From Pantoea alfalfae (GTDB taxonomy: Bacteria; Pseudomonadota; Gammaproteobacteria; Enterobacterales; Enterobacteriaceae), in the NCBI RefSeq assembly GCF_019880205.1, contig NZ_CP082292.1, positions 2,790,001 through 2,854,000 of the forward strand: DNA of 64,000 bases, written 5' to 3'. The notes beneath the pieces are model-generated. The model searched no databases. It had not been told where the DNA came from and saw only the letters and a list, made by a program, of their open reading frames with translations. Each line of letters begins with the position of its first letter. Within the stretch, counting starts at the first letter, position 1. Shown here one piece after another: positions 27,286-37,423 of the stretch. The translations under genes were made by a program, and so were the position numbers.

Positions 27286-28209
27286 ATGAATCGCACACTG
27301 GCCGATCTTGATCGCGTTGTGGCACTGGGCGGCGGACACGGTTTAGGCCGCGTGATGTCGGCTCTTTCCCCGCTGGGCTCACGTCTCACCGGCATCGTCA
27401 CCACCACCGACAACGGCGGATCGACCGGCCGCATTCGTCGATCCGAAGGCGGTATCGCCTGGGGCGACATGCGCAACTGCCTCAACCAGCTGATTGCAGA
27501 ACCGAGCGTCGCCTCCGCGATGTTCGAGTATCGCTTTGCCGGTAACGGCGAACTGGCCGGTCACAATCTCGGTAACCTGATGCTGCGGGCGCTGGATCAT
27601 CTGAGCGTTCGTCCGCTGGAAGCGATCAACATCATCCGTAACCTGCTGAAGGTCGACGCCTTTTTAATTCCGATGTCAGAGCAGCCAGTGGATCTGGTGG
27701 CGATGGATGCCGAAGGCAATATGGTTTACGGCGAAACCGCGATTGACGAGATGAAGCAGCCGCCGCAGGAGTTGATGCTGCACCCCAACGTCCAGCCGAC
27801 GCGGGAAGCGCTACAGGCCGTTGCAGAAGCGGATCTGATCCTGATTGGCCCAGGCAGTTTCTATACCAGCCTGATGCCGATTCTGCTGATGGAAGAGATG
27901 GCGCAGGCACTGCGTCGCACGCCTGCCACTATGGTGTTTATCGGTAATCTGGGTCGCGAGCTGAGTCCTGCCGCGGCCAGTCTTTCGGTGGCTGACAAGC
28001 TTCAGATGATGGAACGTTATATCGGCAAGCGGGTGATTGATGCGGTCGTGGTCGGTCCGGCGGTCGCCACAGAGGGCATTGAGAACCGGCTGATTGTCCG
28101 TGAACCGCTGGAGGCCGCTGACATTAAATATCGTCACGACCGCCAGCTGTTACGGGTGGCGCTGGAACACGCCATTCAGGGCTTTGACGGCGCTACGAGG
28201 CCGCAATAA
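27286..28209 (+). CDS. ybhK: YvcK/CofD-family protein YbhK
   Basis: A 307-residue protein of the gluconeogenesis-factor family (YvcK in Bacillus), which is related to CofD transferases. The nucleotide-binding start [50 protein letters not shown] and the later [16 protein letters not shown] are characteristic. The biochemical function in enterobacteria is not settled. Divergent from moaA. Its 3' end overlaps the uvrB 3' end by 17 nt (convergent). Confidence 0.92.
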   Translation: MNRTLADLDRVVALGGGHGLGRVMSALSPLGSRLTGIVTTTDNGGSTGRIRRSEGGIAWGDMRNCLNQLIAEPSVASAMFEYRFAGNGELAGHNLGNLMLRALDHLSVRPLEAINIIRNLLKVDAFLIPMSEQPVDLVAMDAEGNMVYGETAIDEMKQPPQELMLHPNVQPTREALQAVAEADLILIGPGSFYTSLMPILLMEEMAQALRRTPATMVFIGNLGRELSPAAASLSVADKLQMMERYIGKRVIDAVVVGPAVATEGIENRLIVREPLEAADIKYRHDRQLLRVALEHAIQGFDGATRPQ

Positions 28210-30214
28210 ACAGCGTTCGCAGCTCATGCAGCTGATCGCGCACGCTGGCTGCCTGTTCGAACTCCAGGTTCTGCGCGTGCTGCTGCATCTGCCCTTCCAG
28301 CTCGTGGATCTTCTTCTGCAGCGCCTGCGGCGTTAGCAGTTGCAAATCGGCCAGTGCCTGAGCTTCGCCAGGTCGGGCGGGTTTCGCTTTACCACGGGTT
28401 TTCACCACGTTGTTGCCCAGTTCCAGAATATCGGTGATCTTCTTATTCAGGCCCTGCGGCACAATGCCGTTCTGCTCGTTGTGCAGCTGCTGCTTCTCAC
28501 GGCGGCGCTCCGTCTCTTCAATGGCGCGCGCCATTGACGGCGTGATTTTATCGCCATAAAGAATCGCCTTGCCGTTGATGTTACGCGCCGCACGACCAAT
28601 GGTCTGAATCAGCGATCGTTCGGAACGCAGGAAGCCCTCTTTATCCGCATCCAGAATCGCCACCAGCGACACTTCCGGCATATCCAGCCCCTCACGCAGT
28701 AAGTTGATGCCTACCAGTACATCAAACTCACCCAGACGTAAGTCGCGGATAATCTCCATACGCTCTACGGTGTCAATGTCGGAGTGCAGATAGCGCACTT
28801 TCTCGCCATGCTCCGTGAGATACTCGGTAAGATCTTCCGCCATGCGCTTGGTCAGCACCGTCACCAGCACACGTTCGTTGATCGCCACGCGCTGACGGAT
28901 CTCGGACAGCAGATCGTCAACCTGCGTCCCGACCGGACGCACTTCGATGATCGGGTCCAGCAGGCCGGTAGGACGTACCACCTGGTCAACCACTTCATCG
29001 CCCGATTTTTCCAGCTCATATTTGCCCGGCGTTGCCGAGACATAGATGGTCTGCGGGGCCAGCGCCTCAAACTCTTCAAACTTCATCGGACGGTTGTCCA
29101 GCGCCGACGGCAGGCGGAAGCCATACTCCACCAGCGTCTCTTTACGCGCCCGGTCGCCTTTGTACATGCCGCCAATCTGCGGGATGGTCACATGCGACTC
29201 ATCCACCACCAGCAGGCCATCGGCGGGCAGATAGTCAAACAGCGTCGGCGGCGCTTCGCCCGGTCCGCGTGCGGAGAGGTAGCGCGAGTAGTTTTCGATA
29301 CCGGAGCAGTAACCCAGCTCACTCATCATCTCAAGGTCAAACTGGGTACGCTGGGTAATACGCTGCTCTTCCAGCAGCTTATTGTTCTCCAGCAATACCC
29401 GGCGACGGTCGGCCAGCTCGACTTTGATATCTTCCATCGCCTGCAGAATACGCTCACGCGGCGTCACGTAGTGCGTCTTGGGATAGATGGTAAAGCGCGG
29501 CACTACTGAATCGATCTGACCGGTCAGCGGGTCAAACAGCGACAGACGCTCGACCTCTTCGTCAAACAGTTCGACGCGCAGCGCGATATCGTCCGACTCT
29601 GCCGGGAAGATATCGATCACTTCGCCACGCACGCGGAAAGTGCCGCGCTGGAACGCCTGGTCGTTACGGGTGTATTGCAGCTCTGACAGGCGGCGCAGAA
29701 TGCTGCGCTGATCGATAATCATGCCGCGGGTCAGGTGCAACATCATTTTGAGATAGAGATCGGGATCGCCCAGACCGTAGATCGCCGAAACCGACGCCAC
29801 CACGATAACGTCGCGCCGTTCAAGCAGCGCCTTGGTGGCCGACAGACGCATCTGTTCGATGTGTTCGTTAACCGATGCATCCTTTTCGATAAAGGTATCG
29901 GAGCTCGGCACATAGGCTTCAGGCTGATAGTAGTCGTAGTAAGAGACGAAAAACTCGACGGCGTTATCCGGGAAAAACTCTTTCATCTCGCCATAGAGCT
30001 GAGCCGCCAGCGTCTTGTTCGGTGCCAGCACCATCGTCGGGCGGTTAAGGTCGGCAATGACGTTGGCGACGGTAAACGTTTTACCTGAGCCGGTCACGCC
30101 TAATAAGGTCTGATGGGCCAGTCCATCCTCCAGCCCATCTTCCAGGCGACGGATCGCCTCAGGCTGGTCGCCCGAAGGTTTAAAGGCGGAATTGAGTTTA
30201 AAAGCTTTGGTCAT
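28193..30214 (-). CDS. uvrB: Excinuclease ABC subunit B
   Basis: The damage-verifying helicase-like subunit of nucleotide excision repair; 673 residues, exactly the E. coli length. Walker [15 protein letters not shown], the beta-hairpin [20 protein letters not shown], the DEAD-like DESHVT, the helicase motif QTIGRAARN and the C-terminal UVR domain ([19 protein letters not shown]) are all present. A LexA box lies 77 nt upstream of the start, so it is SOS-inducible. Confidence 0.98.
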   Translation of the reverse strand: MTKAFKLNSAFKPSGDQPEAIRRLEDGLEDGLAHQTLLGVTGSGKTFTVANVIADLNRPTMVLAPNKTLAAQLYGEMKEFFPDNAVEFFVSYYDYYQPEAYVPSSDTFIEKDASVNEHIEQMRLSATKALLERRDVIVVASVSAIYGLGDPDLYLKMMLHLTRGMIIDQRSILRRLSELQYTRNDQAFQRGTFRVRGEVIDIFPAESDDIALRVELFDEEVERLSLFDPLTGQIDSVVPRFTIYPKTHYVTPRERILQAMEDIKVELADRRRVLLENNKLLEEQRITQRTQFDLEMMSELGYCSGIENYSRYLSARGPGEAPPTLFDYLPADGLLVVDESHVTIPQIGGMYKGDRARKETLVEYGFRLPSALDNRPMKFEEFEALAPQTIYVSATPGKYELEKSGDEVVDQVVRPTGLLDPIIEVRPVGTQVDDLLSEIRQRVAINERVLVTVLTKRMAEDLTEYLTEHGEKVRYLHSDIDTVERMEIIRDLRLGEFDVLVGINLLREGLDMPEVSLVAILDADKEGFLRSERSLIQTIGRAARNINGKAILYGDKITPSMARAIEETERRREKQQLHNEQNGIVPQGLNKKITDILELGNNVVKTRGKAKPARPGEAQALADLQLLTPQALQKKIHELEGQMQQHAQNLEFEQAASVRDQLHELRTLFIAAS

Positions 30215-30290
30215 GAATGCAGTTCCTGCTGGAGAAGTCGGCGGGCAGGCACTTATTTTACTCTGCTATGGTGATTTTGCCAGAAAATAA

Positions 30291-30310
30291 TACTGGATAT
30301 AAAAACAGTA
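30291..30310 (-). promoter_or_regulatory. LexA (SOS) box of uvrB
   Basis: On the minus strand the site reads TACTG-TTTTTATATC-CAGTA, that is CTG-N10-CAG with the flanking TA bases of the LexA consensus. The E. coli uvrB box (AACTGTTTTTTTATCCAGTA) is almost the same and equally placed. Confidence 0.9.
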
Positions 30311-30589
30311 ATCGTGCAAAGTTAATGCAATCAGGGTGAGTCTTAGCCTGCCCGTATTGTGGAGGCGTTATCGCAAAGCGAGCTGCGCAATGTTATCCCC
30401 AGACCGGGATCAGATTTAACATTTGTCAATAGAACGTCACAAAATTACAGTTCGGTTACCTGACAGAGAATTCGCAGGCTTGTTTTTTGATAACCAGCTG
30501 ATTTTATTGATTTAAGATCATAAGGCCAGAATCTCGTCATTATGTTACCAGGCCGCGTATTTCCTCGCTTCTAACCGGTTTTCATTACC

Positions 30590-30659
30590 TAATGCACAAG
30601 GTTATCCACAGGAATGGTGGATAAGTGATGGCAGCCCCGCCGCCATCAGCTGTGTATAA
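30590..30659. other. DnaA-box cluster, candidate DARS1 (DnaA-reactivating sequence)
   Basis: Four DnaA-box-like 9-mers lie within 70 bp. They are TAATGCACA (30590-30598, plus, one mismatch), TTATCCACA (30602-30610, plus, consensus), TTATCCACC (30616-30624, minus, one mismatch) and TTATACACA (30651-30659, minus, consensus). A further near-box, TTATCCCCA, is at 30393-30401. The 30602 and 30616 boxes form an inverted repeat TTATCCAC-N7-GTGGATAA. In E. coli the DnaA-reactivating locus DARS1 lies in the uvrB-bioD intergenic region, the syntenic position. The boxes are seen; DARS function is inferred from synteny and arrangement. Confidence 0.72.
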
Positions 30660-31106
30660 TTTTTCCCTGCCCTCCCGCCTCAGTGAAAATAATTTTTTTT
30701 GCGTTAAATTTCGCGTTGGCTGCTGACGGATTATTCTGCATTTTTAATCTGTCTTCTGGCGTGGCACGCAAATTTTCATCATTTCACTAAGATTCTTAAT
30801 CAGACATTCTGCGTTACTGCAGCACGTCTGCACCACAAACAGCGCCCGCAGGCACTGTAAAAGTGCAGGCGCGTGATGACCATGGGTAATTGATAAGTTT
30901 TTCTCACCTTTTATCCCTGATACAGCGCACTGTAGCAGGAAACAGGGCCATTTTAAGATCTGGCCTGGGAATTGCAGGAGTCAGTAACGTCACCGCGCTT
31001 TATGCGCACTGTGCTGCAATGGTGAGGCTGCCGTTGCTGATGACTTGTTTGCCAGACGACAGAGAGCGGAAGCAATCAGGCTAATGATCGGGAAGGAGAG
31101 TGTCAG
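30660..31106. other. Long AT-rich intergenic region upstream of the orphan ABC ATPase
   Basis: About 450 bp with no convincing gene. One short open frame (30890-31084) has no Shine-Dalgarno and no recognisable product. T- and A-runs near 30690-30710 suggest promoter or bent DNA. No terminator or known RNA family was recognised. GGAAGGAG at 31091-31098 is the ribosome-binding site of the next gene. Confidence 0.5.
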
Positions 31107-31829
31107 ATGCTGAGTCTACGTTCGGTAAATCAATTTTACGGTCAGAACCATATTCTGTGGGATGTGGACCTGGATCTGTCGCCTGGCACCTGCACCGGCA
31201 TTCTGGGCCGTCCTGGCATGGGCAAAACCACGCTGGTCAACTGCATTATGGGCAGATTGCCGATTAACAGCGGCACAATTTCCTGGAAAGAGGATGGCTC
31301 GCCGCCGGAAGATTTGCTGCTGCAACCGGCTGAACAGCGGGCGCAGATGGGGATTGGCTATGTGCCTCAGGGCCGCCATATTTTTACCCAGATGAGCGTG
31401 GAAGATAACCTGCTGATTGCCCTGCTCGCGGGTGCCAGCCAGCGCGACCGTCATCGTGCTATTCCTGAAATGGTATTTGATTTGTTCCCGGCGCTCTACT
31501 CGCTGCGCCAGCAACGCAGCGGCGATCTGCCCATCGATCAGCAGCAACAGCTGGCACTGGCGCGCGCGCTGGTGCTGCAGCCCAAACTGCTGATTCTGGA
31601 TGAGCCGACTGATGGGATGTCGCCGTGGCTGGAAGAGGAGATGGGCAACCTGATCCGCCGGCTTAACCTTGATTACGGGCTGACCATTCTGCTGCTGGAG
31701 CAGCGGCTGTCGCTGATCCGGCGTGTGGCGGACTATTTCCTGCTGCTGCACCGTGGCCGTAATGTGGCGCAGGGCAGCATGGAGCAGCTCGATGACCACA
31801 CCGTGGATAAGTGGCTGACGGTCGCCTGA
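31107..31829 (+). CDS. Orphan UrtE/LivF-like ABC transporter ATPase with degenerate signature motif
   Basis: A 240-residue ABC ATPase most like UrtE, the urea/branched-amino-acid transporter subunit: NQFYGQNHILWDVDL, GIGYVPQGRHIF and LLLEQ. Walker A is intact (GRPGMGKTT, 34-42), as is Walker B with its glutamate (LLILDEPTDGMSP). The ABC signature, normally LSGGQ followed by QQ, reads LPIDQQQQ (141-148): Ser and both Gly are replaced. No permease, binding protein or partner ATPase is nearby. It sits between uvrB and bioD, where E. coli has no gene, and its 3' end is 3 nt from the bioD stop. It may be a regulator, a decaying remnant, or a subunit of a system encoded elsewhere. Confidence 0.85.
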   Translation: MLSLRSVNQFYGQNHILWDVDLDLSPGTCTGILGRPGMGKTTLVNCIMGRLPINSGTISWKEDGSPPEDLLLQPAEQRAQMGIGYVPQGRHIFTQMSVEDNLLIALLAGASQRDRHRAIPEMVFDLFPALYSLRQQRSGDLPIDQQQQLALARALVLQPKLLILDEPTDGMSPWLEEEMGNLIRRLNLDYGLTILLLEQRLSLIRRVADYFLLLHRGRNVAQGSMEQLDDHTVDKWLTVA

Positions 31830-31832
31830 ACC

Positions 31833-32504
31833 TCACTGCGGCAGCGTCAGGTACTGTCCACAGGACGCCTGCTGCGCTGCATCGGTGAGATACGGAATCG
31901 TGCCCAGGCAGGGGGCAGGTAGTCGTTGCTTCAGGCTGGAGAGATATTCCTGATAGCGTTTGCCTGGCGGCTCGACGGTGTTAGCGATCCAGCCCACCAG
32001 CAGCAGGCCACGCGCGCGCACCGCCTCGGCGGTGAGCATGGCGTGATTGATGCAGCCGAGCTTAATTCCCACCACCAGAATCACGGGCAGCTGTTCGCTG
32101 ACCACCCAGTCCGCATAGGTGTGCGTCTCTGACAACGGGGTATACCAGCCGCCCGCGCCTTCGACCAGAATCCAGTCCGCCAGCGGCTCCAGCGCTGCCA
32201 GACCTGCTGACAGTGCCAGATGGGTGATCGGCCTGCCCTCTTCAGCGCTGACGATGTGCGGCGAGGTCGGTTCGATAAACGCCAGCGGATTGACCTGCTG
32301 GTAGCTCAACGGCACGCTGCTGAAGCGCTGCAGCGCCAGCGCATCACTGTTGCGGAGCCCCTCTGGCGTCATCTCACAGCCTGAAGCAACCGGCTTATAG
32401 CCTGCACAGCGGTAGCCCGCAGCGGCGGCGGCCTGCAACAGTGCGCCGCTGGCGACAGTTTTACCGACTTCGGTGTCGGTGCCGGTAATAAACAGCCGTT
32501 TCAT
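31833..32504 (-). CDS. bioD: Dethiobiotin synthetase
   Basis: An ATP-dependent carboxylase closing the ureido ring of dethiobiotin; 223 residues. The P-loop GTDTEVGKTVASGAL, YKPVASGCE and VEGAGGWYTPL are typical. The start [14 protein letters not shown] at 32504 overlaps the bioC stop by 4 nt (ATGA). The frame is open far upstream, but that part lies inside bioC and has no family similarity. Last gene of bioBFCD. Confidence 0.96.
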   Translation of the reverse strand: MKRLFITGTDTEVGKTVASGALLQAAAAAGYRCAGYKPVASGCEMTPEGLRNSDALALQRFSSVPLSYQQVNPLAFIEPTSPHIVSAEEGRPITHLALSAGLAALEPLADWILVEGAGGWYTPLSETHTYADWVVSEQLPVILVVGIKLGCINHAMLTAEAVRARGLLLVGWIANTVEPPGKRYQEYLSSLKQRLPAPCLGTIPYLTDAAQQASCGQYLTLPQ

Positions 32505-33256
32505 GATGCACTTACTCCATAAATTAAATGGTAACTCAGGCGATAGCCGTGCCGGTCGCGCGGCCAGTGCGCCTCTAACTGGTTGAGTCGTTGTCGGGTG
32601 AGGAGCTGCCCGTCGCGGCCCTGATGCAGATGGGTCGCGCCGATCCCTTTCAGCGAACGCATGGCGCTGAGCGCATCGGGAAAATGCAGCGTCACTTTTT
32701 CCGCGCTGCAATGCAGTTGCTCTGCGTAGCAGGCCGCCGCAATCTGCGTCTCGCTGAGAAAGCGGTTGGCGTGCGGCGACGCATCCAGATGGGACCAGGC
32801 TTCATGCACCTCCTGCAACGAGCCATCGCCCAGCGTAGAAAACAGCAGCGTGCCAGTGGGGCGCAGCACGCGCCGGAACTGACGCAGCGCGCCGGGCAGA
32901 TTTTCACTCCACTGCACAGCCAGGTTACTCCACACCAGGTCGAGGCTGTTATCCGCCAGCGGCAGTGCGTCGATGTCGCCCGCCAGATAGTGCTGCGCCG
33001 CGTCGTTGTCCCGCGCCTGTTGCAGCATCTGCGGAGAGAGATCCAGCGCCGTGACCTGTTTGCCCCGCTCACGCCATACCCTGCTGTACCAGCCGGTGCC
33101 ACACCCGGCATCCAGCAGCTGCAGTCCGCTCTGTACGGGTGCACGTGCCAGCAGCGCATTGCCGCTGAGGCGCTGCAGCGCAGCATGCGCATCATAATGG
33201 CTGGCCGCGCGGCCAAAGGCGCGCGCCACCGCCTGCTTATCAACCCGCAGCGTCAT
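32501..33256 (-). CDS. bioC: Malonyl-ACP O-methyltransferase
   Basis: An SAM-dependent methyltransferase that masks malonyl-ACP so that the fatty-acid machinery can build pimeloyl-ACP. The 251-residue protein (same as E. coli) has the SAM-binding motif [21 protein letters not shown] and [10 protein letters not shown]. The start [15 protein letters not shown] at 33256 overlaps the bioF 3' end by 17 nt. Confidence 0.95.
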   Translation of the reverse strand: MTLRVDKQAVARAFGRAASHYDAHAALQRLSGNALLARAPVQSGLQLLDAGCGTGWYSRVWRERGKQVTALDLSPQMLQQARDNDAAQHYLAGDIDALPLADNSLDLVWSNLAVQWSENLPGALRQFRRVLRPTGTLLFSTLGDGSLQEVHEAWSHLDASPHANRFLSETQIAAACYAEQLHCSAEKVTLHFPDALSAMRSLKGIGATHLHQGRDGQLLTRQRLNQLEAHWPRDRHGYRLSYHLIYGVSAS

Positions 33257-34391
33257 GCAGCGCCTCCAGTAACCGGTCAATATCTTCAGGGCGATGTGCC
33301 GCGGTCAGGGTAATACGCAGCCGGGCCGTTCCCGGCGGCACGGTAGGCGGTCGGATCGCACTGACCCAGCAGCCTGCCTCCGCCAGTCGCTGAGAGAGCG
33401 CCATTGCATCGCTGTTTTCACCTATCAGCAGCGGCTGAATCGCGCTGGCAGAGTCCATCAATTGCCACGGCAGCGAGGCCGCGCCACGCCGGAAATGCGC
33501 AATGTTCTGCTGCAACTGCTGGCGCAGCACATCGCCCTGCTGAATTTCGCGCAGCGCCGCCTGCAGCGCAGTGGCTTGTGCGGCGGGCATGGCGGTGGAG
33601 TAAATCAGATGCCGGCTGAACTGCAGGAAATAGTCAGCGATATCGGCGCAGCACAGCAGCGCAGCACCGCTGACGCCAAAAGCTTTGCCAAAGGTGACCA
33701 CCAGCAGTTCCGGTTTAACGCCCTGCTGCCAGCAGCTGCCGCGCCCCTGCTCACCTACTACACCGATGCCGTGTGCATCATCCACCAGCAGCCAGCCCTC
33801 TGCCTGCTGCGTCTGTTGTGCCAGCGCAGCCAGCGGCGCACTGTCGCCATCCATGCTGAAAATCCCCTCGGTCACCACCAGCGTCTCCCCCTCGCAGGGT
33901 GACGCGAGCCGTGCTGCCAGGCTCTCCGGATCGTTATGACTGAAACGCCGCAGCTGCGCCGGGCTGTGGCTGGCGGCGTCGAGCAGCGAGGCATGGCTGA
34001 GTTTATCGGCCAGGATGCGATCGTTTTTCTCGCCCAGCAGATGAATCACCGCCTGATTGGCCGCGAATCCGGAGATAAACAGCAGCGCACGGTCGTAGCC
34101 GAGCCAGTCGGCCAGCTGCGCCTCAAGATCGGCATGCTGACGGTGATAACCGGTGACGTGTCCCGAGGCACCCGCCCCCGCCCCCGCCTGCGCCGCGCCC
34201 TGCTGCCAGCCCGCAATCACCGCCGGATGGCGGGTTAAACCAAGATAGTCATTGCTGGAGAAGTGCAGATAGCGGCGGCCACCGCTCTCTAACGTGCGGG
34301 TGGCTTGCTGATCGATGATTCGACGCTGCCGCCAGCCATCGGCCGCACGGCGCTGCGCCAGCCCCTGCTGAAGTCGTTGCTGCCAGCTCAT
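33240..34391 (-). CDS. bioF: 8-amino-7-oxononanoate synthase
   Basis: A PLP-dependent enzyme joining pimeloyl-ACP and alanine; 383 residues. [36 protein letters not shown] and [13 protein letters not shown], which holds the PLP lysine, are visible. Its start codon overlaps the bioB stop by 1 nt. Confidence 0.97.
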   Translation of the reverse strand: MSWQQRLQQGLAQRRAADGWRQRRIIDQQATRTLESGGRRYLHFSSNDYLGLTRHPAVIAGWQQGAAQAGAGAGASGHVTGYHRQHADLEAQLADWLGYDRALLFISGFAANQAVIHLLGEKNDRILADKLSHASLLDAASHSPAQLRRFSHNDPESLAARLASPCEGETLVVTEGIFSMDGDSAPLAALAQQTQQAEGWLLVDDAHGIGVVGEQGRGSCWQQGVKPELLVVTFGKAFGVSGAALLCCADIADYFLQFSRHLIYSTAMPAAQATALQAALREIQQGDVLRQQLQQNIAHFRRGAASLPWQLMDSASAIQPLLIGENSDAMALSQRLAEAGCWVSAIRPPTVPPGTARLRITLTAAHRPEDIDRLLEALHDAAG

Positions 34392-35422
34392 TACAGTGCC
34401 GCGTTGTAGAACTGTTCAGTGTCGGCATGGAACAGCTGCTCGCTGAGTTGTTCTTCCTGCTGCTGATCGCCATGTTGGGTGTGGGTATGCTCCGGGTTCA
34501 GCCCCAGTTTGCGGAACAGCACGCGGTCTTTATCCTCTTCCGGATTCGGCGTGGTCAGCAGTTTGCAGCCGTAGAAAATCGAGTTCGCCCCGGCCATAAA
34601 GCACATCGCCTGAGTCTGCTCGCTCATCTGCTCGCGGCCCGCGGAGAGACGCACATGCGAGGTTGGCATCATGATGCGCGCTACCGCGATGGTGCGGATA
34701 AAATCGAAAGGCTCTACGTCATCGTTGTCCGCCAGCGGCGTGCCTTTGACCTTGACCAGCATGTTGATCGGCACGCTCTCTGGCGGCGTCGGCAGATTGG
34801 CTAACTGCACCAGCAGACCGGCGCGGTCGTTCACGGTTTCTCCCAGGCCAACGATACCGCCCGAACAGACTTTGATCCCGGCGTCGCGCACTTTGCCCAG
34901 CGTATCGAGACGTTCCTGGTAGCTGCGGGTCGTGATGATAGAGCCGTAGAACTCCGGTGAGGTGTCGAGGTTATGGTTGTAGTAATCAAGGCCCGCGCCC
35001 GCCAGCCGCTGCGCCTGTTGATCGCTGAGCGTACCGAGCGTCATGCAGGTTTCCATTCCCATCGCCTTCACGCCTTCAACCATTTTTTCCAGGTAAGGCA
35101 TATCGCGCTCGTGCGGGTTTTTCCACGCGGCACCCATGCAGAAACGGGTTGAACCCGCGGCTTTGGCCTGACGCGCGGAGGTCAGTACCTCCTCCACTTC
35201 CATCAGACGTTCCGACTCCAGGCCGGTCTTGTAGCGCGCGCTCTGCGGGCAATATTTGCAATCTTCCGGACAGGCGCCGGTTTTAATCGACAGCAGGGTA
35301 CTGACCTGCACCTGGCGCGGGTCGAAGTGCTGACGATGCACCTGCTGCGCTTCAAACATCAGTTCAAGAAAAGGTTGATCAAACAGCGCTTGCGCCTGTG
35401 CAATTGTCCAGCGTTGAGCCAT
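34391..35422 (-). CDS. bioB: Biotin synthase
   Basis: A radical-SAM enzyme that inserts sulfur into dethiobiotin; 343 residues. The 4Fe-4S motif [10 protein letters not shown] is near residue 54, with the conserved [23 protein letters not shown] and the 2Fe-2S ligands (Cys of CMTLG, Arg of VRLSAGRE). The C-terminal ~30 residues are Gln/Glu/His-rich and variable. First gene of the leftward bio operon; CTGGAGT precedes the ATG. Confidence 0.97.
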   Translation of the reverse strand: MAQRWTIAQAQALFDQPFLELMFEAQQVHRQHFDPRQVQVSTLLSIKTGACPEDCKYCPQSARYKTGLESERLMEVEEVLTSARQAKAAGSTRFCMGAAWKNPHERDMPYLEKMVEGVKAMGMETCMTLGTLSDQQAQRLAGAGLDYYNHNLDTSPEFYGSIITTRSYQERLDTLGKVRDAGIKVCSGGIVGLGETVNDRAGLLVQLANLPTPPESVPINMLVKVKGTPLADNDDVEPFDFIRTIAVARIMMPTSHVRLSAGREQMSEQTQAMCFMAGANSIFYGCKLLTTPNPEEDKDRVLFRKLGLNPEHTHTQHGDQQQEEQLSEQLFHADTEQFYNAAL

Positions 35423-35470
35423 TAGGTACTCCAGAAAAGGGTGTCATCCCGACAGAAAGCAGGGGTATAC

Positions 35471-35503
35471 TTGTAAACTATATTTTTTTATTTTGGTTTA
35501 CAA
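35471..35503. promoter_or_regulatory. BirA operator between bioB and bioA
   Basis: The half-sites TTGTAAACT (35471-35479) and GGTTTACAA (35495-35503) are separated by 15 AT-rich bases, matching the BirA consensus TTGTAAACC-N15-GGTTTACAA with one mismatch. Holo-BirA bound here would repress both divergent transcripts when biotin is abundant. The bioA ATG is only 5 nt beyond the right half-site. Confidence 0.93.
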
Positions 35504-35508
35504 CTCCG

Positions 35509-36813
35509 ATGACTACCCCTGTTTTCTCCCTGGATGATGCCCGTTTTGACCGCCAGCATATCTGGCATCCTTACACCTCGATGCGGGATCCCCTGCCCTG
35601 CTATCCGGTCGTTGCCGCGCAGGGTTTTCAGCTGCAGCTGGCCGATGGCCGTGAGCTGGTGGATGGAATGTCATCGTGGTGGGCGGCAATTCATGGTTAC
35701 AACCATCCCCGCCTGAACCGGGCGCTCACGGAGCAGGTCACGCAGATGTCGCACGTGATGTTTGGCGGCATTACCCATCCGGCAGCAGTGGCACTCTGTC
35801 GTCAGCTGGTGGCGATGACACCTGAGGCGCTGGAGTGCGTTTTCCTGGCCGATTCCGGCTCGGTAGCAGTGGAAGTATCGATGAAGATGGCGCTGCAGTA
35901 CTGGCTGGGCCGGGGTGAAACTCGCCAGCAGTTCCTGACGCTGAAGCGCGGCTATCACGGCGATACCTTTGCCGCGATGTCGGTCTGCGATCCCGAGAAC
36001 TCGATGCACAGCCTGTGGCGCGGTTATCTGCCTGAGCACCACTTTGCGGCGGCTCCGGCCTGCGGCTTTGATGATGAATGGGACGCGCGCGACTTCGATG
36101 ATTTTACCCGACTGATCGAACAGCATCACCAGCAACTGGCGGCGGTGATCCTGGAGCCGATTGTGCAGGGTGCGGGCGGGATGCGTTTCTATCATCCGCG
36201 CTATCTGCAGCAGGTCCGGGAAGCGTGCGACCGCTATGGCGTGCTGCTGATAGCGGATGAGATCGCCACCGGATTTGGCCGCACCGGCAAGCTCTTTGCC
36301 TGTGAACACGCGGGTATTACCGCGGATATTCTTTGTGTCGGCAAAGCGCTGACCGGCGGCATGATGACGCTGGCGGCGACCCTGACTACCCGCGAGGTGG
36401 CTGATGCCATCAGCCGCAGCGCGGCAGGCTGTTTTATGCATGGCCCGACATTTATGGGGAATCCGCTGGCCTGCGCGGTGGCGGCGGAGAGCCTGAGCAT
36501 GCTGGCGGAAGGTGACTGGCAGCGACAGGTGGCCGCGATCGAACAGCAGCTGCGGGCTGAGCTGCTGCCGCTGCGCCGTTCACCACAGGTGGCCGATGTG
36601 CGCGTGCTGGGGGCGATTGGCGTGGTGGAAACCCATCAGCCGGTCAACATGGCGGCACTACAGCAGTTCTTTGTTGAACAGGGCGTCTGGATCCGGCCGT
36701 TTGGCCGACTGATTTACCTGATGCCGCCCTACATCATCTCGCCGCAGGCGCTGAGTCAGCTGGTGCAGGCGATGGGCAGCGCGCTGGAACATTCGCAACA
36801 TTTTGCCGCCTGA
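35509..36813 (+). CDS. bioA: Adenosylmethionine-8-amino-7-oxononanoate aminotransferase
   Basis: A class III PLP aminotransferase using SAM as amino donor to make 7,8-diaminopelargonate; 434 residues. Motifs: [28 protein letters not shown], the [15 protein letters not shown] block, [14 protein letters not shown], and the PLP lysine in [12 protein letters not shown]. The ATG at 35509 is chosen because the N-terminus then matches the family; the upstream open stretch spans the BirA operator. The ribosome-binding site is poor. Confidence 0.96.
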   Translation: MTTPVFSLDDARFDRQHIWHPYTSMRDPLPCYPVVAAQGFQLQLADGRELVDGMSSWWAAIHGYNHPRLNRALTEQVTQMSHVMFGGITHPAAVALCRQLVAMTPEALECVFLADSGSVAVEVSMKMALQYWLGRGETRQQFLTLKRGYHGDTFAAMSVCDPENSMHSLWRGYLPEHHFAAAPACGFDDEWDARDFDDFTRLIEQHHQQLAAVILEPIVQGAGGMRFYHPRYLQQVREACDRYGVLLIADEIATGFGRTGKLFACEHAGITADILCVGKALTGGMMTLAATLTTREVADAISRSAAGCFMHGPTFMGNPLACAVAAESLSMLAEGDWQRQVAAIEQQLRAELLPLRRSPQVADVRVLGAIGVVETHQPVNMAALQQFFVEQGVWIRPFGRLIYLMPPYIISPQALSQLVQAMGSALEHSQHFAA

Positions 36814-36888
36814 TGCGGGCTGACCACTGGCACTGATGGTGCTTTTGGTTATGATGAAAGGCTATTCATCGACAGTTAAGGAGATGTG

Positions 36889-37365
36889 ATGCGCGTTTTT
36901 AGTCAGGACTTTAATGACGGCGAAAAGATGCCAGAAAAGCATGTTTTCAACGGAATGGGTTATCAGGGCGAGAATATTTCTCCCCATCTTGCCTGGGAAG
37001 CGGCACCGGAAGGCACCAAAAGTTTTGTGGTGACCTGCTACGATCCTGATGCGCCGACGGGTTCCGGCTGGTGGCACTGGGTCGTGGCGAATATTCCGGC
37101 CAGCACCACGTCACTGCCGCAGGGTGCCGGTTCCGGCAAAGCGTCACTGCCAGCAGGCGCAATCCAGACCCGTACCGATTTCGGTCAGGCGGGCTATGGT
37201 GGCGCGGCGCCGCCTCAGGGCGAAACCCATCGCTACATTTTCACCGTGCATGCGCTGGATGTGGAGACGATTGAGGTGGATGAAGGCGCCAGTGGCGCAA
37301 TGGTCGGCTTTAATGTGCATTTCCACGCACTGGCGAGCGCCTCGCTGACCGTGAATTATCAGTAA
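36889..37365 (+). CDS. ybhB: YbhB (Raf-kinase-inhibitor/PEBP-family protein)
   Basis: A 158-residue cytoplasmic protein of the phosphatidylethanolamine-binding family, the same length as E. coli YbhB. PEBP motifs are CYDPDAPTGSGWWHWVV and GETHRYIFTVHAL. ATG at 36889 follows AAGGAG; a GTG one codon earlier is in frame but closer to the Shine-Dalgarno. The physiological ligand is unknown. Confidence 0.93.
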   Translation: MRVFSQDFNDGEKMPEKHVFNGMGYQGENISPHLAWEAAPEGTKSFVVTCYDPDAPTGSGWWHWVVANIPASTTSLPQGAGSGKASLPAGAIQTRTDFGQAGYGGAAPPQGETHRYIFTVHALDVETIEVDEGASGAMVGFNVHFHALASASLTVNYQ

Positions 37366-37423
37366 TTCAGTCCGCCTGACAAACCCAAAGCTGAGTGACC
37401 TGGCAGCAACGCATTAGCTTAAA

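Noticed and set aside
30890..31084. 64-codon open frame upstream of the orphan ATPase
   Set aside because: No ribosome-binding site, no similarity recognised, and base composition like the surrounding non-coding sequence.
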